Notes under the pieces: model-generated
Databases searched by the model: none
What the model was told of the DNA's origin: nothing
What the model saw: the letters and a program-made list of their open reading frames with translations, nothing else
Program-made: the position numbers and the translations under genes
In this document: one piece after another, positions 26,611 to 35,514 of the stretch
Position numbering within the stretch: position 1 is the stretch's first letter
How the letters are laid out: the number at the start of each line of letters is the position of its first letter
Source: Paenibacillus sp. AN1007
GTDB taxonomy: Bacteria; Bacillota; Bacilli; Paenibacillales; Paenibacillaceae
Length of the DNA: 64,000 bases
Assembly: GCF_040702995.1 (NCBI RefSeq)
Contig: NZ_CP159992.1
Location: 2,505,501 to 2,569,500 of the forward strand
Reading direction: 5' to 3'

Positions 26611-27501
26611 ATGCGAAGCATACGAAGTTTTCTAGTAGAAATGCTGCTGAAGATGACGAAACAAAAGCTTGATGCAAAAGAATTTATGGAGCAGCGAAGA
26701 GAAATGAACAGCATCCCTTACGAAGTACCTACCAAACTTAAACATAAGTATAATATAACGAAGGAACGCAGCCTCCCGGTAGATACGTATGTGTTGAAAT
26801 CTGATTCACAATCGGACCATCGGATCGTTCTATATTTGCCTGGCGGAGGATATGTTGAGCAGCCCTTGACATGGCATTGGCATTTTTTGAATCAACTGAG
26901 GAAGCAGTTACATTGTACGGTGTACGTTCCTGTTTACCCTAAAGCACCGGACTATCAGTATATGGATGCGATTGAGAGTGTACTCATGGTTTATCAGCAT
27001 CTATTAAAAATAGCTAAACCCGAAAACATCGTCATCATGGGTGACTCTGCAGGTGGTGGCCTGTCACTAGCCTTTGCGCAGTATTTATTAGAACAAGGAC
27101 TGCCGCAGCCCAAGGACATTATTCTGTTGTCACCGTGGCTTGATATAACATTAAGCAATCCGGCAGTACTCGCCATGATCGATAAAGAACCTATGTTGAA
27201 CTGGGATATGCTGGTCGAGGCCGGGAAAAGATACGCCGGTGAAACTCCGCGCTCCCATTACTTGGTCAGCCCCATCCATGGAGAGATTAAAAATTTGGGT
27301 AAAATTTCATTATTTATTGGAACACATGAATTTTTCCTTCCGGATGCCCGCAAATTCAAAGAAAAAGCAGCCCGCCAATTCGTTGATATCAACTATTTCG
27401 AGTATCCAAAAATGAATCATGTCTTCCCCGTATTTCCTATACCAGAAGCCAAAAAGGCACTTGGACAGATTGTTGAGATTATTAATAGGCAGATATTGTG
27501 A
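26611..27501 (+). CDS. Alpha/beta hydrolase, HSL-like esterase
   Basis: This 296-residue hydrolase resembles the hormone-sensitive-lipase group of small carboxylesterases. The oxyanion motif is LPGGGY (about 76-81, GGG in place of HGGG), the nucleophile elbow is GDSAGG, and the late acid and His are likely in the GTHEFFLPD and MNHVFPVFP segments. There is no signal peptide. AGGAGG precedes the ATG with 8-base spacing. It is divergent from a LysR gene, which is its likely regulator. Confidence 0.87.
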   Translation: MRSIRSFLVEMLLKMTKQKLDAKEFMEQRREMNSIPYEVPTKLKHKYNITKERSLPVDTYVLKSDSQSDHRIVLYLPGGGYVEQPLTWHWHFLNQLRKQLHCTVYVPVYPKAPDYQYMDAIESVLMVYQHLLKIAKPENIVIMGDSAGGGLSLAFAQYLLEQGLPQPKDIILLSPWLDITLSNPAVLAMIDKEPMLNWDMLVEAGKRYAGETPRSHYLVSPIHGEIKNLGKISLFIGTHEFFLPDARKFKEKAARQFVDINYFEYPKMNHVFPVFPIPEAKKALGQIVEIINRQIL

Positions 27502-27553
27502 TCACTAACAATTAGGTGCTGCAGTTCCTTGCAAATATTTACGAAGAGCACAG

Positions 27554-27580
27554 AAAAAAGCCGCTGTAGAGCGGCTTTTT
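27554..27580. terminator. Bidirectional terminator
   Basis: AAAAAGCCGCT and AGCGGCTTTTT flank the loop GTAG. It lies after the esterase gene and downstream of the minus-strand erythromycin-esterase-like gene, so it can serve both. Confidence 0.88.
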
Positions 27581-27651
27581 CGGATGCTTCGCGCAGTTCC
27601 CGTAGGTATTCCTTTTCCAATCAATTCCAATATCTAACATTTCTATTCCGC

Positions 27652-29055
27652 TTATTGATCCAGCGCAGCCAAGCGGGTGGAGGGGTGAATGCTGCGAATG
27701 AGCAGGATTCCGTCATACTGATCTCGGGGAATCATTTTCTCATCCAATACTCCCCATGCCTTGACAGTACGAGGTGTATACATCCATTCGGTCGCTGGAT
27801 TTAACTCTTCGTCTCTCATGTTGATAAATCGGGCCGCACCCATGTCCGTTCCCACAATATCCTCAAGACTGCCCTTCTCATGAGGGAGAACTTTCTCCTC
27901 TACCCCGTTGTTTTTCTTCGAACTTCCTTCTTGGGCAAATAACCCGATTACATAATTTGCCTGTTTGAGGGAGTAAGGCAGCAGCTCTCCCATCGTCGGA
28001 TAAGGATTGTGGTCAAAATCGTACCCGTTATGCTCTGTAATCATCGTCGAATTGTTTTTACGTATGTGATAGTTATGACCCCATATGATTATTTTCTCGT
28101 TTGGATAGACATTTTCAGCAAGCCAAGTAAGGTTACCGGCCATGACGCGGTCTCGTTCATAACTCGCCATTTGTAACTGTTTCTCAGGGTCAATTCCGGC
28201 AAACATCTTAACGATGTGAGGATGATAGTTATCCAGCATATCCAAGCGGTTTTGTAACACACGCTCAATCAAAGGCACGAGGTTGGTCTGATCGGCCTCA
28301 GCTTGATTCAATTCATCTCGGTGTTCTCGTACGAATTGTTGAAGAGCTTGATACTTTTCTTTGATCTTCTTTTTTTGCTGATTAAAATCATCGATTTGGT
28401 TAATCTTGTTCATTTCCTTATACCACTGCTCCGTCTGGGCAAAGGCTTTGGCTTTACCTGGATCTACTTGGTTGAACCAATGCTGAATATAAGTAATAAA
28501 AGAATGGTCTGCGCCTTGAGAGTCAAAACCAGTCAGGATTAGCGGATGATCGGTTTTACTCTGCTGCGCGATGTATTCGAACAGCGGCAAGTTCTCTTGT
28601 ACCTGCCATACGCCATAGATGGAGCTTTTCATAAATTGTTCTGTTGTCATATGATGTCTCTGTGCATACGCCACAGCACTATCCGAAAGATTAGACTCGA
28701 ATGCAATCACGTTATAACCTAATTCCTCATGCAGGAATTTGACGAGCCGGACTTTCATCGAATTGTATTCGGATGCCCCATGCGAAGCTTCACCGAGACT
28801 GACCATGCGCTTATCCGCTAGAACAGATTTCAGGAAAGTTAAGTCGGTGTAAGAATCATCTTTTTCAGGTTTGACTGATGTTAACGTTTTCGCATTTGAG
28901 CGGATATGGTCCTGCCAGGTTAGATCGGATGACATCTGAGTCTCTTGAACCGTTGTAGGCAGTCCTGTCATGTAGGCGGTATCACCAGTACCTGCCATAC
29001 TTAAGCTGCAGACCGCTGCTGTAGATAATAATACCTGTTTGTACCATGGTTTCAT
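27652..29055 (-). CDS. Erythromycin esterase family protein with signal peptide
   Basis: This 467-residue secreted protein has an N-terminal signal (about 1-27) and the erythromycin-esterase domain. Key segments are LGEASHGASEYNSMK with Glu89 and His92, FESNLS, and WGHNYHI. I start it at the ATG at 29055 because GAGGAG lies 10 bases upstream and the signal sequence begins there. Ere-type enzymes hydrolyse macrolide lactones, but many family members do not, so resistance cannot be assumed. The secretion signal argues for an extracellular ester substrate. Confidence 0.85.
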   Translation of the reverse strand: MKPWYKQVLLSTAAVCSLSMAGTGDTAYMTGLPTTVQETQMSSDLTWQDHIRSNAKTLTSVKPEKDDSYTDLTFLKSVLADKRMVSLGEASHGASEYNSMKVRLVKFLHEELGYNVIAFESNLSDSAVAYAQRHHMTTEQFMKSSIYGVWQVQENLPLFEYIAQQSKTDHPLILTGFDSQGADHSFITYIQHWFNQVDPGKAKAFAQTEQWYKEMNKINQIDDFNQQKKKIKEKYQALQQFVREHRDELNQAEADQTNLVPLIERVLQNRLDMLDNYHPHIVKMFAGIDPEKQLQMASYERDRVMAGNLTWLAENVYPNEKIIIWGHNYHIRKNNSTMITEHNGYDFDHNPYPTMGELLPYSLKQANYVIGLFAQEGSSKKNNGVEEKVLPHEKGSLEDIVGTDMGAARFINMRDEELNPATEWMYTPRTVKAWGVLDEKMIPRDQYDGILLIRSIHPSTRLAALDQ

Positions 29056-29158
29056 TAGGCTGACACTCCTCTGCTTTGATGGAGTCCAGCATAACATTCC
29101 TCGTTTAAAGCCAGTCCACTTGATGTTTAAGGTTAGTTTAAGAATGGAGGGACGAAGA

Positions 29159-29662
29159 TTAAAAATCTTCCGCAGCAATTGAACCTGACATCATCAGTTG
29201 TAAAAAATGGGGGAAATCTTCCGCCACTTTTGTAACCTCTTCAAATTCAGGTTCTTCCCCGCGCACAACCGCACCAGTTTCACTGGATAGATCAATGGCA
29301 TAATAGGAATAACCATCATGAACAGACATCATTATCGGCAGATGCTGATCCCACCAACTCGTGATTTCGGATTTCCACACATCATCGTTTGCAGCTGCTT
29401 CGAGGCTGATTAATTCATATTCATTCCAGTGGAATTCCGAATTGGAACTGTTATTGTAGTCAGCCTCGCACAGGAACCAGGTCTGCTCGCTGGTTGACAT
29501 GCATTGGCTGACCAAACGTAAGAATGAGGCATACTCGTCGGGAATAATCTTGTATCTGGCAATCCATTGTTGATTCAGGTGGAGTTCAGGTTCTGACTTT
29601 AGGGTTACCATCCAACCGCTTAATTCAGCCCATGTGATGAAATCCAGAACGACTTTATCCAT
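29159..29662 (-). CDS. SUKH (SMI1/KNR4) family protein
   Basis: This 167-residue cytoplasmic protein fits the SMI1/KNR4 (SUKH) fold. Typical parts are RYKIIPDEYASFLRLV near residue 35 and a C-terminal DGYSYYAIDL followed by GEEPEFEEVTKVAEDFPHFL. Many SUKH proteins are immunity proteins for contact or secreted toxins, and others have unknown roles. No toxin gene lies nearby. I start it at 29662 since GAAGGTG lies just upstream. A start 60 bases earlier is less likely. Confidence 0.8.
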   Translation of the reverse strand: MDKVVLDFITWAELSGWMVTLKSEPELHLNQQWIARYKIIPDEYASFLRLVSQCMSTSEQTWFLCEADYNNSSNSEFHWNEYELISLEAAANDDVWKSEITSWWDQHLPIMMSVHDGYSYYAIDLSSETGAVVRGEEPEFEEVTKVAEDFPHFLQLMMSGSIAAEDF

Positions 29663-29718
29663 ACAGCACCTTCTCTCTAGGAAGATTATTTCCGTACAAT
29701 CCAGCGCAGCAGCACCGG

Positions 29719-29970
29719 TCAAACGTCATCTTTAAAATGGAAATGTTCGTGATGGATCGAATTCATTCCTGCCAGCTTCCCCGTTTTCTTGTGGTAAAAT
29801 GCAAAGTTTTGATTCAGCGGCAGCTCCAGCAGTTGATAATTGTGGTCGCGGGGTAAAGAATCGATTTCTTTCAAAGCTGCCTCTCTCGTGCTGTACATGC
29901 CGATCGGATAGAAATTAGGGAAATGTGCAGATGCCTCTGCTGCGAATATTCCCCAGATGAAATCAGTCAA
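29719..29970 (-). CDS. Small hypothetical protein of 83 residues
   Basis: The family is not recognised. The protein has a compact pattern with aromatic residues at the start (FIWGIF) and a His-rich tail SIHHEHFHFKD. Its TTG start lies a few bases after the stop of the FGGY kinase gene, and AGAGGAAAGG inside the kinase end can act as its ribosome site. It therefore looks co-translated with the kinase. A later in-frame ATG at MYSTREA is possible. Confidence 0.6.
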   Translation of the reverse strand: MTDFIWGIFAAEASAHFPNFYPIGMYSTREAALKEIDSLPRDHNYQLLELPLNQNFAFYHKKTGKLAGMNSIHHEHFHFKDDV

Positions 29971-29976
29971 ATGGAG

Positions 29977-31581
29977 TCAACCCTTTCCTCTGTAATGATC
30001 TACCGCCGCCTGCTCAATCGCAAGTCCTTTCGTGTACCGTTCCATAAACCGGGCAAAACCGTTCACATCCGAAATGTCTGGATCTATCCTGATTGCTTCC
30101 ACGTCATTGAACACTTTCAGGTTGAGGTAATCTGTCAAGCTCTCGTTATTTTCCTTATACATCATGTAGGAAGCCAATACTGCTATACCCCATGCACCGC
30201 CCTCACCAGCAGTAGGCATAACAGATACCGGAACGTTAAGTGCAGCTGCGCACATTTTCTGGCCAATTAAGGGCGTTTTGAATAATCCGCCATGTGCCAA
30301 GATATGGTCAATCTTTACATCCTCTCTCTCCGTTAAAATGTCCATACCGAGCTTTAATGCGCCAAATGCACTGAACAGATGTGTTCTCATAAAATTAGCG
30401 AGTGTAAATCGGCTCTCTGGCGAACGAACAAATAAGGGACGTCCTTGGGTTATGCCAGTAATCTTCTCTCCCGAATAGTAACCATAACTCAGCAAACCGC
30501 CGCCATCCGGTTCTGCTTCGAGCGCTTTATTGAACAAAACATGAAATAAGTGACTGGTGTCGGCTTTATATCCCAACGCTTCACAAAATTCATGAAATAA
30601 TCTGACCCATGCATTAATATCACTAGTGCAGTTGTTGGCAAGAACCATACCTACAGGGCGTCCATCAGGTGTAGTCACCATGTCAATCTCGGGATATACC
30701 CCTATATCTTTATCCAGAACAATCATAGCAAAAATTGATGTACCTGCAGATATACTGCCGCTGCATGTCTGAATACTGTTCGCAGCCACCATACCTGTTC
30801 CGGCATCCCCTTCCGGAGGACAGAATGGAATACCGGCTTGAAGATCACCATCCGGGTCGAGGAGATTCGCACCAACGTCATGAAGATAACCCGCATGTTC
30901 ACCAGCTGAATAGACAGAAGGTAGAATGTCTTCAAGCTTCCAGGGGTAATCATTACGGCTAATTAGTTCGTTGAACTGCTCCATCATCTCTTCATTGTAT
31001 CCTCTTGTCGACCTATTGACCGGGAACATGCCTGAAGCATCCCCCACCCCGATCACTTTACGGCCTGTTAGAAGAAAGTGAATGTAACCCGATAATGTTG
31101 TCATATATTTAATGTTCTTTACATGTTCTTCATTGTTTAAGATAGCTTGGTACAGATGCGCAATACTCCAGCGCTCAGGAATTTTATATTGGAATTCCCG
31201 GGTTAACGAAGCTGCTGCCGTACTCGTTGTGAGATTACGCCAAGTACGAAATGGAACTAACAATGCTGCTGCTTTATCCAGAACAAGATAACCCTGCATC
31301 ATGCCGGATATTCCGATAGAACCAATTCTGTGCAGACTCACTCCATAGTTCTTCATAACCTGCTTTTTTAATCGAGCGTACACTTCCTGTAACCCTTGAA
31401 TCATCTCATGTGCATGATAAGTCCAGTTATGATTAATCCATTGATTTTCCCAATCATAGCTGCTGGAAGCAATGATTTCGAATTCATTATTGATCATAAC
31501 GGCCTTGATTCGTGTCGATCCAAATTCAATACCAAGCGAGGTGTTACCGCTGACGATCGCTCGTTTCAGATGTTGATCCAT
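29977..31581 (-). CDS. FGGY-family carbohydrate kinase
   Basis: This 534-residue sugar kinase has the N-terminal phosphate-binding strand LGIEFGSTRIKAVMI (about 16-30), a middle GISGMMQGYLV segment and a C-terminal HGGLFKTPLIGQKM motif. It belongs to the xylulokinase/ribulokinase group (FGGY). The substrate, a pentulose or related polyol, cannot be fixed from sequence. It is the first gene of a likely chain with the 83-residue protein and possibly the SUKH gene. No isomerase is adjacent. Confidence 0.85.
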   Translation of the reverse strand: MDQHLKRAIVSGNTSLGIEFGSTRIKAVMINNEFEIIASSSYDWENQWINHNWTYHAHEMIQGLQEVYARLKKQVMKNYGVSLHRIGSIGISGMMQGYLVLDKAAALLVPFRTWRNLTTSTAAASLTREFQYKIPERWSIAHLYQAILNNEEHVKNIKYMTTLSGYIHFLLTGRKVIGVGDASGMFPVNRSTRGYNEEMMEQFNELISRNDYPWKLEDILPSVYSAGEHAGYLHDVGANLLDPDGDLQAGIPFCPPEGDAGTGMVAANSIQTCSGSISAGTSIFAMIVLDKDIGVYPEIDMVTTPDGRPVGMVLANNCTSDINAWVRLFHEFCEALGYKADTSHLFHVLFNKALEAEPDGGGLLSYGYYSGEKITGITQGRPLFVRSPESRFTLANFMRTHLFSAFGALKLGMDILTEREDVKIDHILAHGGLFKTPLIGQKMCAAALNVPVSVMPTAGEGGAWGIAVLASYMMYKENNESLTDYLNLKVFNDVEAIRIDPDISDVNGFARFMERYTKGLAIEQAAVDHYRGKG

Positions 31582-31903
31582 TACGTGCGCGCACCACCTT
31601 TTGGGAGAGTGATATCATATGAACTGAATAACTTGGTGTGATAATAACATGTTTTGCGGACTTTGTATATTGGATAAACTAAGTTTTGGTATGAAATGCT
31701 GCTCACTCTATATCGGGTCTTGTATTAGGTGCACAGATGTGTCGGGGCTGAAAAAGCATTATGGAGGCCGCAGAACAAGCTTGTGGGAAAATTAAACAGG
31801 GAGTGAACAAACGGCATAGAAGCAGCAATCGCCGCAAACCTGTGCAAACGGTAGGATGCGGCGATTTGTACTGTGAAGTTGTGTAGTTTTGGTAACTTGC
31901 TTC
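31582..31903. other. Intergenic region between the FGGY kinase and CynX-like genes
   Basis: This 322-base gap holds the upstream region of the kinase gene and a GC-rich inverted repeat at 31827-31866. No gene or clear promoter could be defined. Confidence 0.45.
31827..31866. terminator. Hairpin after the CynX-like gene
   Basis: AATCGCCGCA pairs exactly with TGCGGCGATT around a 20-base loop. No strong T run follows on the minus strand, so its termination role is uncertain. Confidence 0.4.
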
Positions 31904-33082
31904 TCAGTTCTTTTGTGGTTCATTACCCCGATGAGCTTCTACAGCTTTTCTTCCCATGTTCATGGACAGCTGTACACTAATCATTAGCAGTACAATGACC
32001 AGCATGGCAATAATAGAGATATAAAACTGTCCGCTGAGATCAAAGATCCGTCCTATAACAAGTGGGCCGAAAGCGCCCATGATATAACCTCCCATTTGTG
32101 ACATGGCTGACCACGTTCCTGCTTCTTCAGGCGTATTTGTTGCCATGATGGGCAGCATCAGCGCTAGCGGAAACAATCCACCAGCACCGATACCGAGAAA
32201 AAGCACTGCTGGAAGCATCGGCACTGGTGACAAGAGTAACACAAGACCGATGAGTTCAGACACACTGCACAAGACAAGCCATTGTTTGATCTTCCCGGAT
32301 CGATTTACAAGATTCGGAATCAATAACGCGACAGGAACTTGAATCAATGTGAATACGGTTAGAAGCAGCGCTGCATGTTGTGAACTGTATCCAAAGCTGA
32401 GGGCAATGGGTGAAATCCATGCCGTCAAGCTGTAGAACATGCTGGCCATGAAACCAAAAAACAAGGTAAATTGAATTGCTTTTTTATTACCCAACGGTAA
32501 TCTGAGACGTTTTATATCGCTTCTGGAAGGTTTGTTTTTTCGAACAAGCCCAATCCAGAAGAATACTGCAATAATCCCCAAAATAGCCCAACAGGACAAA
32601 GCAAATGAAAGATTATGCTGACGTTGCGTGTAGATCGGAATGGTCAACCCAGATGCCAGGGCCGCTCCAATTGTCATGGATACGGAGTAAATACTGACTA
32701 TGCCAGGGTTTGCCGGGAAATACTTTTTAATAAAGCTGGACAACAATGGCCCGGCAAGACTAATACCAATCCCACCGACCAACGCGGTAACGATCAAAAT
32801 AGTAACCGATTGATCTGCACTGCGGAGTGCAGTGGCGAGTGTAATGAGAAGAAGCGAGATGAAAATAGTTCGCTCCAAACCGAGACGCTGACTTAACGTT
32901 GTGGTGGCCGGGGCGAACAGTCCCATGCACAGGACGGGTAATGTAGTCATCAGACTTGCTGTTAATGCGCTGATACCCAGTTCCGTCTGAATCATACTCA
33001 TCATGGATGCCACAGAAGTGATGATGGGACGCAGATTCAATGCTGCGAAGAACAGAGCTAATACATAAAATATTTTTTTCAC
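31904..33082 (-). CDS. CynX/NimT-type MFS transporter
   Basis: This 392-residue major facilitator has about 12 membrane segments and the CynX-like N-terminus FFAALNLRPIITSVASM. The family carries cyanate, nitroimidazole-like or other small anionic compounds, and the real substrate is unknown. I choose the GTG at 33082, which has AGGAGG 9 bases upstream. An earlier ATG at 33148 would place this ribosome site inside the gene. It is divergent from a LysR gene with a perfect inverted repeat between the two. Confidence 0.85.
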   Translation of the reverse strand: MKKIFYVLALFFAALNLRPIITSVASMMSMIQTELGISALTASLMTTLPVLCMGLFAPATTTLSQRLGLERTIFISLLLITLATALRSADQSVTILIVTALVGGIGISLAGPLLSSFIKKYFPANPGIVSIYSVSMTIGAALASGLTIPIYTQRQHNLSFALSCWAILGIIAVFFWIGLVRKNKPSRSDIKRLRLPLGNKKAIQFTLFFGFMASMFYSLTAWISPIALSFGYSSQHAALLLTVFTLIQVPVALLIPNLVNRSGKIKQWLVLCSVSELIGLVLLLSPVPMLPAVLFLGIGAGGLFPLALMLPIMATNTPEEAGTWSAMSQMGGYIMGAFGPLVIGRIFDLSGQFYISIIAMLVIVLLMISVQLSMNMGRKAVEAHRGNEPQKN

Positions 33083-33167
33083 CTTTCTCTTCCTCCTGAA
33101 TCTTGTTGAATTAAATATGAGTATAAAGCCGCCCCATTCATTGATCAATCCAATAAATCGTATTATT

Positions 33168-33188
33168 ATGATAGTAAAATACTATCAT
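33168..33188. promoter_or_regulatory. Perfect inverted repeat, likely LysR operator
   Basis: ATGATAGTA and TACTATCAT flank AAA. The repeat sits between the CynX-like gene and the LysR gene at 33206, as expected for a LysR binding site controlling both. Confidence 0.6.
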
Positions 33189-33205
33189 TCTGCGAAGGAG
33201 AAAAG

Positions 33206-34096
33206 ATGGATACTCGAAATTTAACATATTTTATGGCGGTCTTCGAGCTTCTTCATTTCACGAAGGCGGCAGAACTTCTCGGGATTTCACAGCCTACGTT
33301 AAGTCAGCAGATACGTCTGCTTGAGGCTGAAGTGGGTATGCCTCTTTTTGATCGAATTGGCAAAAAAGTGGTTGCAACCGAGGCAGGCAGACTTCTACAT
33401 CAATACGGTATGAAAATGATTCAGGCTGAAATGGATGCAAAAAGTGCGATTCAAGAGCTGCGATCGGAGAAACGAGGAACTGTTCGACTTGCTGTGTTAC
33501 CCTCTGATCTTGATTTTCAACTCGTCCCGCTGTTTGTGGAATTCAAGACAAGGTACCCTGACACGAAATTACAGGCTTTCTCAACGATCTATGTACGAGA
33601 CGAAGTATTAACACATAAAGTGGATCTTGGCATCGGGCTGCGTGGTCCTACCGATAGACGACTCGTGCAGATTCCTTTGGGGAGCGAGCCTTATGAATTA
33701 TTTGTTCATTCTTCGAGTGATCTTGCGAGTAGACATGAAATAAGCCTTGAAGAATTGACGCAGCTTGCACTGGTCATGTACCCCAAAGGCTATATAGGTA
33801 GAGATTTGGTGGATGAGGTTTTCCGGGAACAAGGTTTGGAGTTAACTACGGTGATGGAAGCCGGTTCCGCATCCTCCCTGCTGCAGCTTGTAGCAGCAGG
33901 GATCGGTGCGACAATCCAGCCGAGAGAGCTGTTAAAGCAGCATTCGGGCTGGGAAGATATTGTAACGATACCTATTGCGGGTGCCGCACCTGTTCGGCAC
34001 ATGGAACTAAGCTACTATGCAGATCGATTCATCAGTAAAGCGCAGCAGCAGCTAACGGAATGGCTGATCGGATTTTTCAAATCTAGAACGGATTGA
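33206..34096 (+). CDS. LysR-family transcriptional regulator (CynR-like)
   Basis: This 296-residue LysR protein has a typical DNA-binding start (RNLTYFMAVFELLHFTKAAE and LGISQPTLSQQIRLLE) and an effector-binding C-terminal domain. AAGGAG precedes the ATG. It is divergent from the CynX-like transporter gene, which it probably controls through the inverted repeat at 33168-33188. Its inducer is unknown. Confidence 0.9.
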   Translation: MDTRNLTYFMAVFELLHFTKAAELLGISQPTLSQQIRLLEAEVGMPLFDRIGKKVVATEAGRLLHQYGMKMIQAEMDAKSAIQELRSEKRGTVRLAVLPSDLDFQLVPLFVEFKTRYPDTKLQAFSTIYVRDEVLTHKVDLGIGLRGPTDRRLVQIPLGSEPYELFVHSSSDLASRHEISLEELTQLALVMYPKGYIGRDLVDEVFREQGLELTTVMEAGSASSLLQLVAAGIGATIQPRELLKQHSGWEDIVTIPIAGAAPVRHMELSYYADRFISKAQQQLTEWLIGFFKSRTD

Positions 34097-34129
34097 CTCT
34101 CAAACCTCAAACTGAAATCCAGTTCAATT

Positions 34130-34483
34130 TCACGTTTCAATCGGGGTGATTACTTTATTAGGTACCCACCCCTTCTCGCCTTCTGCAGTGAGTACGAGAC
34201 TCCATTCATTCAGTTCCAGCTCTTTTTTTACAATCATACCCGGTATAACGTTCAATTCATGCGCAGAGTAGTCCTCTTGAACACTCGCCAAAAGCTCTTC
34301 ATTAGGTGAACTTAGTATTTGTTTTGGCACCCAGCCGCGCTTTTTAGATTGGACCGCTTCACAAAAAATCCAGTTGGGAAATTGAGTATCTTCCTCCCCA
34401 TAATGTACAATCTCTCCTCTGGTTAATACAATGGGATCTGGATAATTCGACTGATGTGAATGAATTACTTTATACGGATTCAT
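34130..34483 (-). CDS. Small protein with two SH3-like repeats
   Basis: This 117-residue soluble protein appears to contain two SH3-like segments, each ending in a GWVP motif (RGWVPKQIL at about 56-64 and KGWVPNKVI near 106-114). Such repeats often mediate protein or ligand binding. GGAGGG lies 7 bases upstream of the chosen ATG at 34483. A start 36 bases earlier lacks support. No specific role is known. Confidence 0.75.
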   Translation of the reverse strand: MNPYKVIHSHQSNYPDPIVLTRGEIVHYGEEDTQFPNWIFCEAVQSKKRGWVPKQILSSPNEELLASVQEDYSAHELNVIPGMIVKKELELNEWSLVLTAEGEKGWVPNKVITPIET

Positions 34484-34626
34484 ATGTATTCCCTCCTGCT
34501 GTGCCGTGCTGTATTTCACATAAAAGTGTTGTGTGTGGCTAAAGGTATTATATCAAAATGTAACATAACTCTAAATATAAAGTGTTCATTTTCTATAGAG
34601 CAGCGCCTAGATTACAGCGAAAATAT

Positions 34627-34658
34627 ACGCTAAGCCTTCGGTATTAACGGCTTAGCGT
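34627..34658. terminator. Strong hairpin between the TetR gene and the SH3-like gene
   Basis: ACGCTAAGCC and GGCTTAGCGT pair exactly around a 12-base loop. T-rich flanks are present on both sides but broken. It probably terminates the minus-strand TetR transcript. Confidence 0.65.
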
Positions 34659-34747
34659 TTTGGGGTTGTTTTAACTTCGATCGTCCAAGTGATACAGCCA
34701 GATCGGAGGATGATTCAACTTTCAATGTTTTTCATTAGTCTCCATGT

Positions 34748-35395
34748 TTAATCTTCGTTATGAACGGTAGGTTGTCCATAAGCGCAGAGGAAGACACGTA
34801 CACCTTCAGTAATAATACGTTTGGTCTGTGCTTCCTCCAAAGCACCCGTTCCACCCGGTCGATTAAACACCAATAAAAACGTTAATGCAGCAAAGTGTTT
34901 TGCTGCCATTTCAGGATCGGGTACATGGAGCAGTCCGGTTTGTCCAAACTCGGTAAACCTCCTAATAAGCTCCTCTTCTGCTGCGTTATCCAGCTTTTCC
35001 AAAAACGAGGATGGCAGGTTGTCCGCTTCCACCGTGATCAGACGGATTAAAGCGCTGTAATCCGACGAGCCTTTAGCAGAAGCGACGAATTGTTCGCAGA
35101 ACAAACACAGCGCCTGTTCCAGATTCTCGAACTTCCTGAGGTAATCTGAAATGCCCTGCTTGATCAGTTCCAGCACTGCCTCACTCGTTTCTTCCGCAAC
35201 AGCAATCAGTAGGTTCAGTTTGTCCCCATAATAATCATAAACGGTTCGTTTAGACACCCCCGCCCTGGCTGCGACTGCATCAACGCTGGAACGATCAAAC
35301 CCGTCTGATAGAAATAGATCTCGTGCTGCCGCAATAATTTTAGCTCGTTTCTCTGAAGAGCCTTGGCGTATTTTTTTGTTTTCCGTATTCTCCAT
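34748..35395 (-). CDS. TetR/AcrR-family transcriptional regulator
   Basis: This 215-residue repressor has an N-terminal helix-turn-helix (about 33-52, VDAVAARAGVSKRTVYDYYG) and a C-terminal domain of the AcrR type. It is divergent from an FAD-dependent monooxygenase gene, and a symmetric site at 35448-35467 lies between them. It most likely represses both genes and responds to an aromatic or antibiotic-like ligand, which is inferred. Confidence 0.88.
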   Translation of the reverse strand: MENTENKKIRQGSSEKRAKIIAAARDLFLSDGFDRSSVDAVAARAGVSKRTVYDYYGDKLNLLIAVAEETSEAVLELIKQGISDYLRKFENLEQALCLFCEQFVASAKGSSDYSALIRLITVEADNLPSSFLEKLDNAAEEELIRRFTEFGQTGLLHVPDPEMAAKHFAALTFLLVFNRPGGTGALEEAQTKRIITEGVRVFLCAYGQPTVHNED

Positions 35396-35447
35396 CCTGA
35401 CGTTCCCCCTTATAGGTATAGTATCAAAAATGAGTTCCTCTTTACAA

Positions 35448-35467
35448 ACTACACTGTACGGTGTAGT
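35448..35467. promoter_or_regulatory. TetR-type operator
   Basis: ACTACAC and GTGTAGT flank TGTACG in a 20-base inverted repeat placed between the divergent TetR and monooxygenase genes. Confidence 0.65.
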
Positions 35468-35514
35468 GTAATTAATGCAGTGCTCTAAATGAATGATCAG
35501 GGAGGAATTTATTC

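Noticed and set aside
27652..29055. Calling the erythromycin-esterase-like gene a macrolide resistance gene
   Set aside because: Family membership and secretion signal do not establish macrolide hydrolysis.
29055..29178. Longer N-terminus for the erythromycin-esterase-like protein
   Set aside because: The signal peptide and ribosome site both support the start at 29055.
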